The translations under genes and the position numbers were made by a program. A stretch of DNA of 64,000 bases from an uncultured Pelagibacteraceae bacterium (GTDB lineage Bacteria > Pseudomonadota > Alphaproteobacteria > Pelagibacterales > AG-422-B15), in contig CACCND010000004.1 of the NCBI GenBank assembly GCA_902547315.1, positions 1-64,000 of the forward strand, written 5' to 3'. Under the pieces are notes generated by a model. That model saw nothing but the letters and a program-made list of their open reading frames with translations. It ran no database searches and was not told the origin of the DNA. Shown piece after piece: positions 17,340 to 26,023 of the stretch; within the stretch, counting starts at the first letter, position 1; each line of letters begins with the position of its first letter.

Positions 17340-18242
17340 ATGAGTAATGTAGCCCCAAAGTGGTTTGAAAAAGCAATAGCTAATAAGCCTGAAGTACTCT
17401 CTGTGAAAATAAAAGGGACAAAAATTTCCTATAATGCTTGGGGCGACAAATCAAAACCCGGCTTAATTTTTATTCATGGTGGTATGGCACATGCAGAGTG
17501 GTGGAGTTTTATCGCTCCCTACTTTGCAAAAACACATAGAGTTATAGCTATGAATCTAGGCGGGATGGGTGATAGTGAATGGAAGAAAAAATATTCAGTT
17601 GAGTCTTGGGGAGCAGAAATAGTTGGTGTATGTAAAAAAGAAAAATTAAAAAAACCTATTTTTATAGGACATAGCCTTGGTGGCATGTGCGGTGTGTATG
17701 CTGCTTCTTTAATGAAAAAAAAATTGTATGGTTTAGTCATTGTAGACACAGCTATAATGCCTCCTACTGATAATCCTCCTAAATTCGATTTAAAAGTCAG
17801 AGCTAACAACGTTTATAAAAAAATGTCAGATATTATTGAACGTTTTAGATTAGTTCCATCTCAGAGTGATGCTCTTGAATATGCGATGAATTTCATAGCA
17901 GAAAAATCTATTAAAAAAGTCAGAGGTGGATGGACATGGAAATTTGACCCAAGTTATATGAATATTTTTACAAGCGAAAATTTTGCTGAAAGGCAAGCAG
18001 TTTTGAGAAAAACACTAAAGGGCCTTAAATGTAGAGTTGCGGTATTTAGGGGTGAGAAATCATCTATCTTTCCAGGATTTAGTGCAAAATATATGAATGA
18101 ATTGATGGATAAGAAATCACCGATAATTAACATACCAGAAGCTCATCACCATATTATGGTAGATCAACCTTTAGCGCTTGTTTCAGCTTTAAGATCATTA
18201 ATTATTGATTGGGATCATTCAAAACCATCTAAAGCACTGTAA
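17340..18242 (+). CDS. Alpha/beta hydrolase
   Basis: A 300-residue alpha/beta-hydrolase fold enzyme. It has the oxyanion HGGMAHAEWW, the nucleophile elbow GHSLGG near residues 117-122 with the catalytic Ser, and a C-terminal catalytic His in EAHHHIMVDQP. The acid is likely the Asp/Glu in the FRGEKSS stretch. Such proteins cleave esters, amides or C-C bonds; the substrate cannot be predicted. It begins nine bases after the N-formylglutamate amidohydrolase gene and is probably cotranscribed with it. No signal peptide. Confidence 0.8.
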   Translation: MSNVAPKWFEKAIANKPEVLSVKIKGTKISYNAWGDKSKPGLIFIHGGMAHAEWWSFIAPYFAKTHRVIAMNLGGMGDSEWKKKYSVESWGAEIVGVCKKEKLKKPIFIGHSLGGMCGVYAASLMKKKLYGLVIVDTAIMPPTDNPPKFDLKVRANNVYKKMSDIIERFRLVPSQSDALEYAMNFIAEKSIKKVRGGWTWKFDPSYMNIFTSENFAERQAVLRKTLKGLKCRVAVFRGEKSSIFPGFSAKYMNELMDKKSPIINIPEAHHHIMVDQPLALVSALRSLIIDWDHSKPSKAL

Positions 18243-18331
18243 ATTATATATAAATCAATCATCTCTAATCCAATATTAACTAAAAAAAACACTGTTAAAT
18301 TCGATATTTAGAAATATATTATCTGCTTATC

Positions 18332-18442
18332 ATGGATATATCAGAGCAGAAAAAAACATATAGTTTCTTCGGTAAACTCATTTTATGGGGATCTGTTGGT
18401 GTTGTTGTTGTATTGGTTTTGATGGCAATTTTTTTAATCTAA
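18332..18442 (+). CDS. aa3-type cytochrome c oxidase subunit IV-like small membrane protein
   Basis: A 36-residue peptide, MDISEQKKTYSFFGKLILWG then a single hydrophobic helix ending in FLI. It matches the alphaproteobacterial COX4_pro_2 (PF07835) pattern, in which a polar head E/Q-K-x-T-Y-x-x-F precedes W-G and one transmembrane helix. In that family the peptide is subunit IV of aa3 oxidase, crystallised with the Paracoccus enzyme. It sits 11 bases upstream of pntAA, away from any cox operon in this window. Its short length hides it from standard gene finders. Confidence 0.75.
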   Translation: MDISEQKKTYSFFGKLILWGSVGVVVVLVLMAIFLI

Positions 18443-18453
18443 ATTTTAAATTT

Positions 18454-19575
18454 ATGCGCGCTTATATTTTAAAAGAAAGTGAGTCAGAATTACGTGTGTC
18501 GGCTTCTCCTGATAGTGTAAAAAAGATGGTTGAGTTGGGTATTTCTGTGAATATACAAACTACTGCGGGCCAAAATTCGAATTTTTCTGACGAAAGTTAT
18601 AAAGCAAACGGGGCCGAGATTTTTAATAATACTTCCGAAATTTCAAACGCTGATATCATAATAAAAGTGAACAAACCAACCGACGATGAAATTTTATCAA
18701 TGAAAGAAGGCTCCTTGTTCATAGGTTCGTTGGATCCTTATAATAGTAGGGAGACACTAAATAAATTAAGGGATAAGGGTGTAACATCGTTTGCAATGGA
18801 ATTAATGCCAAGAATAACAAGAGCTCAATCTATGGATATACTCTCTTCACAATCAAACTTAGCTGGGTATAAGGCTGTGATAGACGCAACCTATTTATTT
18901 AACAAAGCAATGCCAATGATGATGACGGCTGCTGGCACAATCGCACCAGCAAAAGTTATGGTATTTGGCGCTGGTGTTGCTGGTTTACAAGCTATTGCCA
19001 CTGCAAAGAGACTTGGAGCAATCGTTTCCGCAACTGACGTAAGAATGGCAGCAAAAGAACAAGTCGAGAGTTTAGGTGGTAAGTTTGTTATGGTTGCGGA
19101 TGATGAGACCCAGGATGCTGAAACATCTGGGGGTTATGCAAAAGAAATGAGTGATGAATTCAAAGCTAAGCAGGCAAAGCTTATTTCAGATACCTTAGCA
19201 ACTCAAGATATTGCAATATGTACAGCACTTATTCCCGGGAAGAAAGCTCCAATACTTATTTCAGAGGAACAGGTTAGATCAATGAAACCCGGATCAATAA
19301 TAATTGATCTTGCAGCCGAAAGCGGTGGAAATTGCGAGTGCTCTGTAGCTGGTGAGACTAAGGAGATTGGAGGCGTGCACGTAGTTGGTTCAAAAGATAT
19401 AACTTCAACAATTTCTGAAGATGCTTCAGCGCTATTTTCAAAAAATATACTTAATTTTTTAACACTATTAATCGACAGCGAATCTAAGTCTATAAATATT
19501 GATTGGGATGATGAGATTATTCAAGGAATACTTGTAACAAAAAATAACGAAATCGTGCATAAGGAGCTTAGCTAA
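18454..19575 (+). CDS. pntAA: NAD(P) transhydrogenase subunit alpha part 1 (PntAA)
   Basis: NAD(H)-binding domain I of the proton-translocating transhydrogenase, 373 residues from ATG 18454. That start gives MRAYILKESESELRVSASPD, the expected beginning; an in-frame ATG at 18385 lies inside the subunit-IV peptide gene and would add non-homologous residues. The NAD fold is visible (VFGAGVAGLQAIATAKRLGA), as are SQSNLAGYKAV and the CTALIPGKKAPILI block. It works with PntAB and PntB in the inner membrane, using proton-motive force to drive NADH-dependent NADPH formation. The stop overlaps pntAB (TAATG). Confidence 0.94.
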   Translation: MRAYILKESESELRVSASPDSVKKMVELGISVNIQTTAGQNSNFSDESYKANGAEIFNNTSEISNADIIIKVNKPTDDEILSMKEGSLFIGSLDPYNSRETLNKLRDKGVTSFAMELMPRITRAQSMDILSSQSNLAGYKAVIDATYLFNKAMPMMMTAAGTIAPAKVMVFGAGVAGLQAIATAKRLGAIVSATDVRMAAKEQVESLGGKFVMVADDETQDAETSGGYAKEMSDEFKAKQAKLISDTLATQDIAICTALIPGKKAPILISEEQVRSMKPGSIIIDLAAESGGNCECSVAGETKEIGGVHVVGSKDITSTISEDASALFSKNILNFLTLLIDSESKSINIDWDDEIIQGILVTKNNEIVHKELS

Positions 19576-19898
19576 TGGAAGCAATTGATCCAAATATATT
19601 TAGACTAACCATTTTTGTGTTATCAATTTTTGTTGGTTACTATGTAGTTTGGAGTGTGACACCTGCCTTACATACTCCTTTAATGGCTGTTACTAATGCG
19701 ATTTCGTCAGTAATAATTGTTGGCGGGTTATTTGCTCTTGTCTCAAGCACTGATCAGACATTTCTGGGAATTTTATCCAAAAGTTTTGGATTTATAGCGG
19801 TTTTGCTAGCTGCGGTAAATATATTTGGTGGATTCTTAGTAACACAAAGGATGTTAGCAATGTATAAAAAGAAACCAAAAAATCAGGATAAAAAATAA
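19575..19898 (+). CDS. pntAB: NAD(P) transhydrogenase subunit alpha part 2 (PntAB)
   Basis: Small membrane subunit of 107 residues carrying three or four hydrophobic helices. It contributes part of the proton-conducting domain II of the transhydrogenase. The sequence includes [23 protein letters not shown], a highly conserved stretch, and [15 protein letters not shown] at the C-terminus. ATG overlaps the PntAA stop by one base, and its own final base starts pntB, so translation of all three subunits is coupled. A separate PntAB is usual in alphaproteobacteria, whereas enterobacteria fuse it with PntAA. Confidence 0.94.
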   Translation: MEAIDPNIFRLTIFVLSIFVGYYVVWSVTPALHTPLMAVTNAISSVIIVGGLFALVSSTDQTFLGILSKSFGFIAVLLAAVNIFGGFLVTQRMLAMYKKKPKNQDKK

Positions 19899-21295
19899 TG
19901 CACAATCTTGTAGCAGTTGCTTACGTTATATCAGGAATATTCTTTATCATTGCTTTAAGAGGCCTATCTTCACCAGAAAGTTCTCGAAGAGGGAATATTT
20001 TTGGCATGCTTGGCATGCTAATTGCTGTGCTCGCCACATTATTCTCTGTTAATTTTTTTACGTCCAATATTCAAACTGTAGGATTAGTAGTAATTGCAAT
20101 AGTTATTGGCGGATTAATTGGTTCAGTGATCGCTAGGAAAATTGCAATGACTGCGATGCCACAACTCGTTGCTGCTTTTCACAGCTTAGTAGGACTCGCA
20201 GCAGTATTCGTTGCATTAGCCGCGTTTTATGCACCCGAGGCTTTTAACATTGGGACTGTTGGAAAAATTAAAACATTAAGTTTAGTAGAAATGTCTCTTG
20301 GTGCTGTGATTGGCGCTATTACTTTTTCTGGCTCAGTAATTGCATTTGGTAAATTGCAAGGCATTATGTCAGGCTCACCAATTGTATTTAAGGGTCAACA
20401 CCTTGTAAATTTGTTAATTGGTTTGATTATAATAGCAGGTATTGTTTATTTTTGTTTTAATCAGGATCAAAATGTTTATTTAGCAATTATCGCGCTCTCA
20501 TTTCTGATTGGATTTTTAATTATTATTCCTATTGGTGGGGCTGATATGCCTGTTGTTGTATCAATGTTAAACTCTTATTCTGGATGGGCTGCAGCTGGAA
20601 TTGGTTTTACTCTTGGAAACACTGCACTGATCATCACAGGTGCTTTAGTTGGATCATCTGGAGCAATTTTATCTTATATAATGTGTGCTGCAATGAACAG
20701 ATCATTCATCAGTGTTATTCTGGGTGGATTTGGAGCAGAAGATGCTGCGGTTTCTAAAGATGTGGAACAAAGACCTGTAAAAGAAGGTAGTGCTGATGAT
20801 GCTGCATTTATTATGAAGAATGCAGGCTCAGTTATTATCGTTCCTGGATATGGAATGGCGGTAGCACAAGCTCAGCATGCACTTAAAGAAATGACAGATG
20901 CGCTTAAATCAAATGGTGTAAAGGTTACATTTGCAATTCACCCTGTTGCGGGAAGAATGCCAGGACACATGAATGTATTGTTGGCTGAAGCAAATGTTCC
21001 TTATGACGAGGTTTTTGAACTTGAGGATATTAATTCTGAATTCTCTCAAGCTGATGTTGCTTTTGTTATTGGAGCTAATGATGTAACGAATCCTATAGCA
21101 AAAACAGATCCTGCATCACCAATTTATGGAATGCCTATTCTTGATGTAGAAAAAGCAAGTACAGTTCTGTTTGTCAAAAGAGGACGAGGTCTCGGCTATG
21201 CTGGTATTGATAATGAATTATTCTATCGTGACAACACTATGATGCTATTTTCGGATGCAAAAAAAATGGTTGAAGGTATTGTTAAAGCTTTATAA
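19898..21295 (+). CDS. pntB: NAD(P) transhydrogenase subunit beta (PntB)
   Basis: A 465-residue subunit with about nine transmembrane helices (residues 1-265) and an NADP(H)-binding domain III at the C-terminus. Recognised blocks include [71 protein letters not shown] and [14 protein letters not shown]. Domain III binds NADPH opposite NADH on PntAA. It ends four bases before the convergent rpsU. The complex is probably a main NADPH source here. Confidence 0.95.
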   Translation: MHNLVAVAYVISGIFFIIALRGLSSPESSRRGNIFGMLGMLIAVLATLFSVNFFTSNIQTVGLVVIAIVIGGLIGSVIARKIAMTAMPQLVAAFHSLVGLAAVFVALAAFYAPEAFNIGTVGKIKTLSLVEMSLGAVIGAITFSGSVIAFGKLQGIMSGSPIVFKGQHLVNLLIGLIIIAGIVYFCFNQDQNVYLAIIALSFLIGFLIIIPIGGADMPVVVSMLNSYSGWAAAGIGFTLGNTALIITGALVGSSGAILSYIMCAAMNRSFISVILGGFGAEDAAVSKDVEQRPVKEGSADDAAFIMKNAGSVIIVPGYGMAVAQAQHALKEMTDALKSNGVKVTFAIHPVAGRMPGHMNVLLAEANVPYDEVFELEDINSEFSQADVAFVIGANDVTNPIAKTDPASPIYGMPILDVEKASTVLFVKRGRGLGYAGIDNELFYRDNTMMLFSDAKKMVEGIVKAL

Positions 21296-21299
21296 AGAT

Positions 21300-21497
21300 T
21301 TAGCTATAAATCTTTCTTCTAGCCATTTTACGTGAGCGACGAATGTTTTCAGCCTTCTCTCTTAATTTTTTTTGACTAGGTTTTTCAAAGTAAGTTCTCA
21401 TCTTCATTTCTTTAAAAATGCCTTCTCTTTGCATCTTTTTTTTGAGAATACGAAGGGCCCCCTCCACATTATTATCTTTTACACTTACTTCGACTAT
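21300..21497 (-). CDS. rpsU: 30S ribosomal protein S21, apparent AUA start
   Basis: A 65-residue S21: [14 protein letters not shown] at the start, [14 protein letters not shown] in the middle and an arginine/lysine-rich tail ([10 protein letters not shown]). The conserved family start is Met before VxV, but here that codon is ATA (minus strand, 21497-21495). AAGGAGG lies upstream at a normal distance; the frame upstream has no ATG, GTG or TTG before an in-frame TAA. The first downstream GTG would delete ten conserved residues. AUA initiation, as in rare cases, or an ATG-to-ATA error are the two options. S21 helps mRNA initiation on the 30S subunit. Confidence 0.88.
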   Translation of the reverse strand: MVEVSVKDNNVEGALRILKKKMQREGIFKEMKMRTYFEKPSQKKLREKAENIRRSRKMARRKIYS

Positions 21498-21585
21498 TGT
21501 TCTGCCCTCCTTAAGAGCAAGTTAAAATTTGAGGGTTTTTAGCACTTGAATAAACCCTTGTCCACATAAAAGAAAAAGATTTAAT

Positions 21586-22662
21586 CTACATTACAAAATT
21601 AATATGGCCCATTTTACGGCCTTGTTTAATTGCTTTTTTACGATAGTCGTATGCCTTCTTCTTTCTAAAAACCTTATAACTTTTCAATTTACTTATTTGT
21701 TTGGTTCTTTTGATCTCATTGCCAATAAGATTTCTCATAAGACCTTTTTTAATAATTTTTGGGGTTTTAATTTTATCTTTTGTGATTGCTTTTATATGCA
21801 ACTCGAATTGACTCATATTCGCATTATCAAGTGTTATATGGCCTGAATTGTGAACTCTCGGTGCAATTTCGTTTACATAGATATTATTTTCATCATCTAA
21901 AAAGAATTCTATTGTGAGTAAGCCAACATAATTAAGCTTATTTAAAATCTTTTTTGATATTATTATTAGCTGTTTATTTATTTTTTCATCTATTTGTGAT
22001 GGAGATATTGTTTCAAACAAAATATGATTTTTGTGAATATTCTGAAATGGTGGATAAAAATATATATTTTTTTTTATGTTTCTTGAGCAAATGACGGATA
22101 GTTCTCTATCAAACTTTATTAACTTCTCAATTACGCACGATTGATAATCAAGCTTTTTCCATTTATTTTTTAAGTCAGAAAAATTTTTTACTTTGTATTG
22201 ACCTTTTCCGTCATAACCAAATCTGCAGGTTTTTAATATAACTGGAAAATTTATTTTATTTTTAAACTTATTTAAATTTGTTTTCTTATTAATAAAAAAA
22301 AGTCCAGCATGTTTAATTTTATTCTTTGAAAAAAATAATTTTTCTTTTTTTCTATCTTGGCTTATTTCTAAAGCCGAAATCGGTGGGTATATTTTTATTT
22401 GTTTATTGATTTGTTTTAATGTTTTTATAGCAATATTTTCAAATTCATAAGTTAGCAAATCAACATTTTTTCTAAATTCATTTAACTTCTTATGATCATT
22501 AAAAGAACCATAAATAATTTTATTAGCATATTTTTTTGCAGGGGCATCATCTGTATCAGAATAGATATGTGCAATAAGCCCAATTTTTTGACAAGCTTGA
22601 GCTAAAAACATGCCAAGCTGACCCCCACCGATTATGCCTACAGTAGAAACTTCAGCTTTCAT
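21586..22662 (-). CDS. purK: 5-(carboxyamino)imidazole ribonucleotide synthase (PurK)
   Basis: ATP-grasp enzyme that carboxylates AIR with ATP and bicarbonate to give N5-CAIR in purine synthesis. The N-terminus GIIGGGQLGMFLAQACQKIG is textbook PurK, followed by YEFENI, ILKTCRFGYDGKGQYKV (ATP-grasp core) and NEIAPRVHNSGHITLDN near residues 265-281. At 358 residues it is of normal length and very rich in lysine, as expected for this genome. Its start overlaps the purE stop by one base, so the two are coupled. rpsU lies downstream on the same strand. Confidence 0.93.
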   Translation of the reverse strand: MKAEVSTVGIIGGGQLGMFLAQACQKIGLIAHIYSDTDDAPAKKYANKIIYGSFNDHKKLNEFRKNVDLLTYEFENIAIKTLKQINKQIKIYPPISALEISQDRKKEKLFFSKNKIKHAGLFFINKKTNLNKFKNKINFPVILKTCRFGYDGKGQYKVKNFSDLKNKWKKLDYQSCVIEKLIKFDRELSVICSRNIKKNIYFYPPFQNIHKNHILFETISPSQIDEKINKQLIIISKKILNKLNYVGLLTIEFFLDDENNIYVNEIAPRVHNSGHITLDNANMSQFELHIKAITKDKIKTPKIIKKGLMRNLIGNEIKRTKQISKLKSYKVFRKKKAYDYRKKAIKQGRKMGHINFVM

Positions 22663-23147
22663 TATTTAGGTATATTTTTTACTGACTTAGTTTGTTTTGA
22701 TCTCCAAGAAGCGTATTTCTTTTTCAGCTTTGTGTTATTGCTGCTTAAAATTGATACGGCAAGTAATGCAGCATTTTTTGCTCCAGCTTCTCCAACTGCA
22801 AGTGTTCCAACTGGAACGCCTGCTGGCATTTGAGCGATCGATAGCAAACTATCTAAGCCTTTTAGTCTTTTTGATTCAATTGGAACACCTAGTACAGGAA
22901 TATTTGAAATAGAGGCTGTCATTCCAGGTAAATGAGCTGCTCCACCAGCGCCTGCAATTATTATTTCTATACCTCTTTGTTGTGCTCTTTCAGCATATTC
23001 AAACATTCTTTTAGGCGTTCTATGGGCAGAAATAATTTTTACTTCGTGTTTTATATTAAATAATTTTAAAATTTTTGAAGCATGCTTCATTGTGGACCAA
23101 TCAGATTGGCTGCCCATAATGATGCTTACCAGTGAAGGATTTTTCAT
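22662..23147 (-). CDS. purE: N5-carboxyaminoimidazole ribonucleotide mutase (PurE, class I)
   Basis: Mutase that converts N5-CAIR to CAIR, directly after PurK. Features are GSQSDW near residues 12-17, the active-site SAHRTP block at about 40-45 with its essential His, [11 protein letters not shown], and [20 protein letters not shown]. The 161-residue length and the [13 protein letters not shown] arrangement mark class I bacterial PurE rather than the metazoan class II AIR carboxylase. It is the upstream partner of purK. The next gene upstream on the same strand is the DUF1013 regulator, 11 bases away. Confidence 0.95.
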   Translation of the reverse strand: MKNPSLVSIIMGSQSDWSTMKHASKILKLFNIKHEVKIISAHRTPKRMFEYAERAQQRGIEIIIAGAGGAAHLPGMTASISNIPVLGVPIESKRLKGLDSLLSIAQMPAGVPVGTLAVGEAGAKNAALLAVSILSSNNTKLKKKYASWRSKQTKSVKNIPK

Positions 23148-23158
23148 TTTAATATTTA

Positions 23159-23800
23159 TTATCCATCGACAGCAGAAGTTTCTGACTCATTTATGTCTGA
23201 AACTTTTTCATCTGCTTCTTGCAGTCTCAATCTCTCTTCTTTTTCTTTTTTCTTTTGAGCTCTTTTCATTGATCTTTCAGCTTTAGCTATAGCTTCATCT
23301 AACTCAATTTGTTTACATAAACCTAGTCCTATTGGATCTTGAGGTCTAATATTGGCCATATTCCAATGAGTCCTATTTCTAATTGATTCAATGGTATTCT
23401 TTGTGCTACCAACTAGTCTGGCTACTTGAGAGTCTTTTAATTCTGAATGATTTCTGATTAACCAGTATACCGCATCTGGCCTATCTTGTCTTTTTGAAAG
23501 AGGAGTATATTTTTTTTTCTTTTTTGATTGCTCAGTCTTTTCTGAGATTTCATTTTCAATAATCTTTAGTGACTCATCTTCATTATCCGCACATCTATCG
23601 ATTTCATCTTTTGTTAATTGACCACTGGTTATAGGATTTAATCCCTTTATTCCCACACCGACTTCACCATCTGCTATACCTTTAATTTCTAATTCATGCA
23701 TCCCACAGAAATCACCTATCTGCCTGAATGACAAAGAGGTATTATCAACAAGCCATATTGCAGTGGCTTTTGGCATTAATGGTAATTTTGCTGTTTTCAT
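23159..23800 (-). CDS. DUF1013 family cell-cycle transcriptional regulator (TrcR-like)
   Basis: A 213-residue protein with the DUF1013 core: [39 protein letters not shown] at the N-terminus and, after a charged lysine-rich linker, [41 protein letters not shown], each half looking like a helix-turn-helix. This family is confined mainly to alphaproteobacteria; in Caulobacter the homologue TrcR associates with RNA polymerase at sigma70 promoters and influences cell-cycle genes. The C-terminal 45 residues are a charged, coiled-coil-like tail. It is probably essential or nearly so. Direct targets are unknown here. Confidence 0.85.
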   Translation of the reverse strand: MKTAKLPLMPKATAIWLVDNTSLSFRQIGDFCGMHELEIKGIADGEVGVGIKGLNPITSGQLTKDEIDRCADNEDESLKIIENEISEKTEQSKKKKKYTPLSKRQDRPDAVYWLIRNHSELKDSQVARLVGSTKNTIESIRNRTHWNMANIRPQDPIGLGLCKQIELDEAIAKAERSMKRAQKKKEKEERLRLQEADEKVSDINESETSAVDG

Positions 23801-23854
23801 AGTATTTATAGAGTGCCACTTATAAGTTAATTTTAGAGTTTTTCAAAGGATATC

Positions 23855-24847
23855 CTAAAATTTAAGCAGCAATTTACCAATATTCTTATTATTTTCCATG
23901 TATTGATGTGCTTTTTGAACATTCTCATAATCAAATTTTTGGTCAATATGCAATTTTATTTTACCATTTTCAATTAATGGCCAAATATGCTTCTTAAGAT
24001 TATCGGCAATGAGTTTTTTTTCATCATTACTTCTTATTCGTAACGTTGAGCCAGAAACTGTTAATCGCTTCAACATAATTGGCAGTAAGTTTACTTCCAC
24101 CTTAGATCCCTTTAGGTATGCGATATTTAGAAGCCTTCCAAGTCTATTTAGGACATTAATATTTTTTTGAAAATAATCCCCACCTACCATATCTAGTATT
24201 ACATCAACTCCTTTAAATTCATTTTTAATTATGCTTTCAAAATCCTCAAGATTGTAATTAATTACTCTTTCTAAACCCAAATCCTGCAAATATTTATATT
24301 TTTCGTCTGATCCTACGGTTGCTATGCATTTAATTTGCATTGCTAAAGCAATAGAAATAGCAGTTAAACCTATACCACTAGCACCTCCATGAATTAATAA
24401 TGTCTCACCTTGTTTTAGCTTTGCTTGATCAAATAAATTTGTCCAAACAGTAAAAAATGTTTCAGGAATTGTACAAGCGTCAATAATTGAAATGCCTTTA
24501 GGTATAGGAAGAATTGTTGATGTATGACATTTTACAAATTCTGCGTAACCTCCGCCAGGGACAAGTGCACAGACTTTTGTGTTGAGCAAATCTTTGTTTA
24601 CATCTTCACCAATATCAACAATTTCCCCTGAAACTTCTAAGCCCAAAATTTCTGATGCACCGGGAGGTGATGGGTAGCCACCAGATCGTTGAAGAATGTC
24701 TGGTCGATTTATACCCGCTGCGTGAACTTTAATCAAAACTTCATGTTTTTCAATCTGAGGTATCTCAGCAACATTCGATACTTCTAAAACCTCTGGTCCA
24801 CCAAATTCTTTGTGTAATATTGCCTTCATTTTAATCTTAGGAGCCAC
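23855..24847 (-). CDS. Quinone oxidoreductase-like zinc-free MDR protein (PIG3 family)
   Basis: A medium-chain dehydrogenase/reductase of 330 residues of the quinone oxidoreductase/PIG3 type. It shows VLIKVHAAGINRPDILQRSGGYPSPPGASEILGLEVSG at the N-terminus and the NADPH-binding LIHGGASGIGLTAISIA near residues 150-166. Metal-ligand residues of alcohol dehydrogenases are absent. The likely start is the second Met (MKAILHKEF), six codons in from the longer one given; both are possible. Its usual action is NADPH-dependent reduction of quinones or enones. It stands between hsp20 and the DUF1013 gene on the same strand. Confidence 0.82.
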   Translation of the reverse strand: MAPKIKMKAILHKEFGGPEVLEVSNVAEIPQIEKHEVLIKVHAAGINRPDILQRSGGYPSPPGASEILGLEVSGEIVDIGEDVNKDLLNTKVCALVPGGGYAEFVKCHTSTILPIPKGISIIDACTIPETFFTVWTNLFDQAKLKQGETLLIHGGASGIGLTAISIALAMQIKCIATVGSDEKYKYLQDLGLERVINYNLEDFESIIKNEFKGVDVILDMVGGDYFQKNINVLNRLGRLLNIAYLKGSKVEVNLLPIMLKRLTVSGSTLRIRSNDEKKLIADNLKKHIWPLIENGKIKLHIDQKFDYENVQKAHQYMENNKNIGKLLLKF

Positions 24848-24872
24848 TATTTAAAGTGACTCCTAATTCTTT

Positions 24873-25301
24873 TTAGTTAATTTTTGAATTAATTTCAATT
24901 TTCCTAGGTTTTTGATGTTCCGGTATTTCTCTTTCAAGAAAAATGTGAAGTAACCCATTTTCGTAATTTGCATCAGTAACTTTTATGGTATCAGCTAATC
25001 TAAATTTTCTTTCAAAATTTCTACCTGCTATACCTCTGTGCAAAAACTCGATCTCCTTATTAGAGTCATTAGTTGATCCCTTAATAACCAATTCATTTTC
25101 CTGTACAGATATATCTAAATCTGATTTTGAAAAACCAGCTACAGCTACTGTAATAGTGTAATTATTATCTGATTTAACAATATTATATGGTGGATAAGCT
25201 CCACTGGACTCATTTAAATTAAAAACTGAGTCAAAAACATTATCAAATGCATCAAAACCAACACTAGAGCGTAGTAATGGTGATAAGTCAAATGTTGTCA
25301 T
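24873..25301 (-). CDS. Small heat shock protein Hsp20 (IbpA-like)
   Basis: A 142-residue alpha-crystallin-domain chaperone that holds unfolding proteins in a refoldable state. The central domain (about residues 35-130) includes NYTITVAVAGFSKSDLDISVQENELVIKG, HRGIAGRNFERKFRLADTI and the ENGLLHIFLERE ending; a C-terminal I-x-I-like KIEINSKIN anchors oligomers. The 5' leader carries three successive hairpins, the last enclosing the Shine-Dalgarno sequence, so temperature-controlled translation is likely. RpoH, the heat-shock sigma factor, is encoded at 47794-48687. Confidence 0.92.
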   Translation of the reverse strand: MTTFDLSPLLRSSVGFDAFDNVFDSVFNLNESSGAYPPYNIVKSDNNYTITVAVAGFSKSDLDISVQENELVIKGSTNDSNKEIEFLHRGIAGRNFERKFRLADTIKVTDANYENGLLHIFLEREIPEHQKPRKIEINSKIN

Positions 25302-25384
25302 AATTTAATCCTCCTTAAGCGATTAAAAATTTGCTTACTCTTTAAGAGCTAAGCTTTATTTGCTGACACAAAATGCCATCAGCA
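25302..25384 (-). promoter_or_regulatory. Candidate ROSE-like RNA thermometer in the hsp20 leader
   Basis: Read on the minus strand, the leader has three hairpins: TGCTGA/TCAGCA (25384-25361), GCTTA-CTCT/AGAG-TAAGC (25354-25333) with one bulged base, and TTTAATC/GATTAAA (25327-25304) whose ten-base loop GCTTAAGGAG plus the closing G holds the Shine-Dalgarno AAGGAGG, eight bases before ATG. Serial hairpins with the last masking the ribosome site are the architecture of ROSE elements ahead of rhizobial hsp20 genes. The exact ROSE consensus is not met, so the call is structural. Confidence 0.5.
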
Positions 25385-25432
25385 CTCTATATGTTGTGAC
25401 TAATGATAAATTTTCAATACTAGAAATTTGAA

Positions 25433-25651
25433 TTATGTCTTGAGGTTACTGAACCTTTTTTTGAAGCGACTAACTTGGCCTTTATCCTGAATTTTTTGCT
25501 GCCCACCAGTCCAAGCTGGGTGGGAAAGGGGATCAATATCTAGAGACATTGTGTCACCTTCATTTCCCCATGTAGACATAGTCTCAAATTTTGTCCCGTC
25601 TGTCATCACGACTGTAATTTTATGGTAATCAGGATGTTTATCTTTTTTCAT
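25433..25651 (-). CDS. rpmE: 50S ribosomal protein L31
   Basis: A 72-residue L31 with [19 protein letters not shown] at the start and the conserved [18 protein letters not shown] block near residues 36-53, then the basic tail [10 protein letters not shown]. No CxxC zinc ligands are present, which is the zinc-independent form common in alphaproteobacteria. It bridges the 30S and 50S subunits. The gene is separate from the hsp20 leader by about 50 bases and is probably transcribed from its own promoter. Confidence 0.93.
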   Translation of the reverse strand: MKKDKHPDYHKITVVMTDGTKFETMSTWGNEGDTMSLDIDPLSHPAWTGGQQKIQDKGQVSRFKKRFSNLKT

Positions 25652-25708
25652 ATATGTTCTATTTTTTGTGAGTTGATATCCTATATAATATTATTGATCA
25701 ACAGTTAA

Positions 25709-26023
25709 ATGTTAAATTTTATGAATATAATTTTGGTAATGATGAGACGGCTTAATATTCAGAGTTTTTCTCAATTTATCGTAATTATGATTATTTTTGC
25801 TATCACAGGGTCATTATCACTTTATATTACTGTTGAATTATTTGAATTTATTGGTCTTCAGGCAGAGAATTTAAATCCAATAATTTTTTGGCCACTTAGA
25901 ATAATACTATTATTTGTAATCTATCAAATCTTGCTGCTACTTGTTGCGTTGCCATTTGGACAATTTCAATATTTTTGGTCATTTGAAAAAAAATTTTTAA
26001 GCAGATTTGGACTTAAATTATAA
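25709..26023 (+). CDS. DUF6787-like small membrane protein
   Basis: A 104-residue membrane protein with two strong hydrophobic segments (about residues 22-46 and 61-83 from the first Met). The block ITGSLSLYITVELFEFIGL and the following PLRIILLFVIYQILLLLVALPFGQFQYFWSFEKKFL resemble the DUF6787 family, in which G-S-S-L-Y, P-x-x-x-x and F-G-Q-F-x-x-F are conserved. Several in-frame ATG codons occur; ATG 25721 or 25739 could be the true start. Function unknown. It is convergent with suhB, overlapping its 3' end by six bases. Confidence 0.6.
   Translation: MLNFMNIILVMMRRLNIQSFSQFIVIMIIFAITGSLSLYITVELFEFIGLQAENLNPIIFWPLRIILLFVIYQILLLLVALPFGQFQYFWSFEKKFLSRFGLKL

Noticed and set aside
18385-18453. 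Longer start for pntAA with a Cys-rich N-terminus
   Set aside because: The extra residues are read across the subunit IV-like peptide gene in another frame; PntAA homology begins at ATG 18454.
21531-21558. Hairpin AGGGTTT/AAACCCT between purK and rpsU
   Set aside because: The 13-base loop and lack of a clean T-run on the minus strand make a terminator call unsafe.
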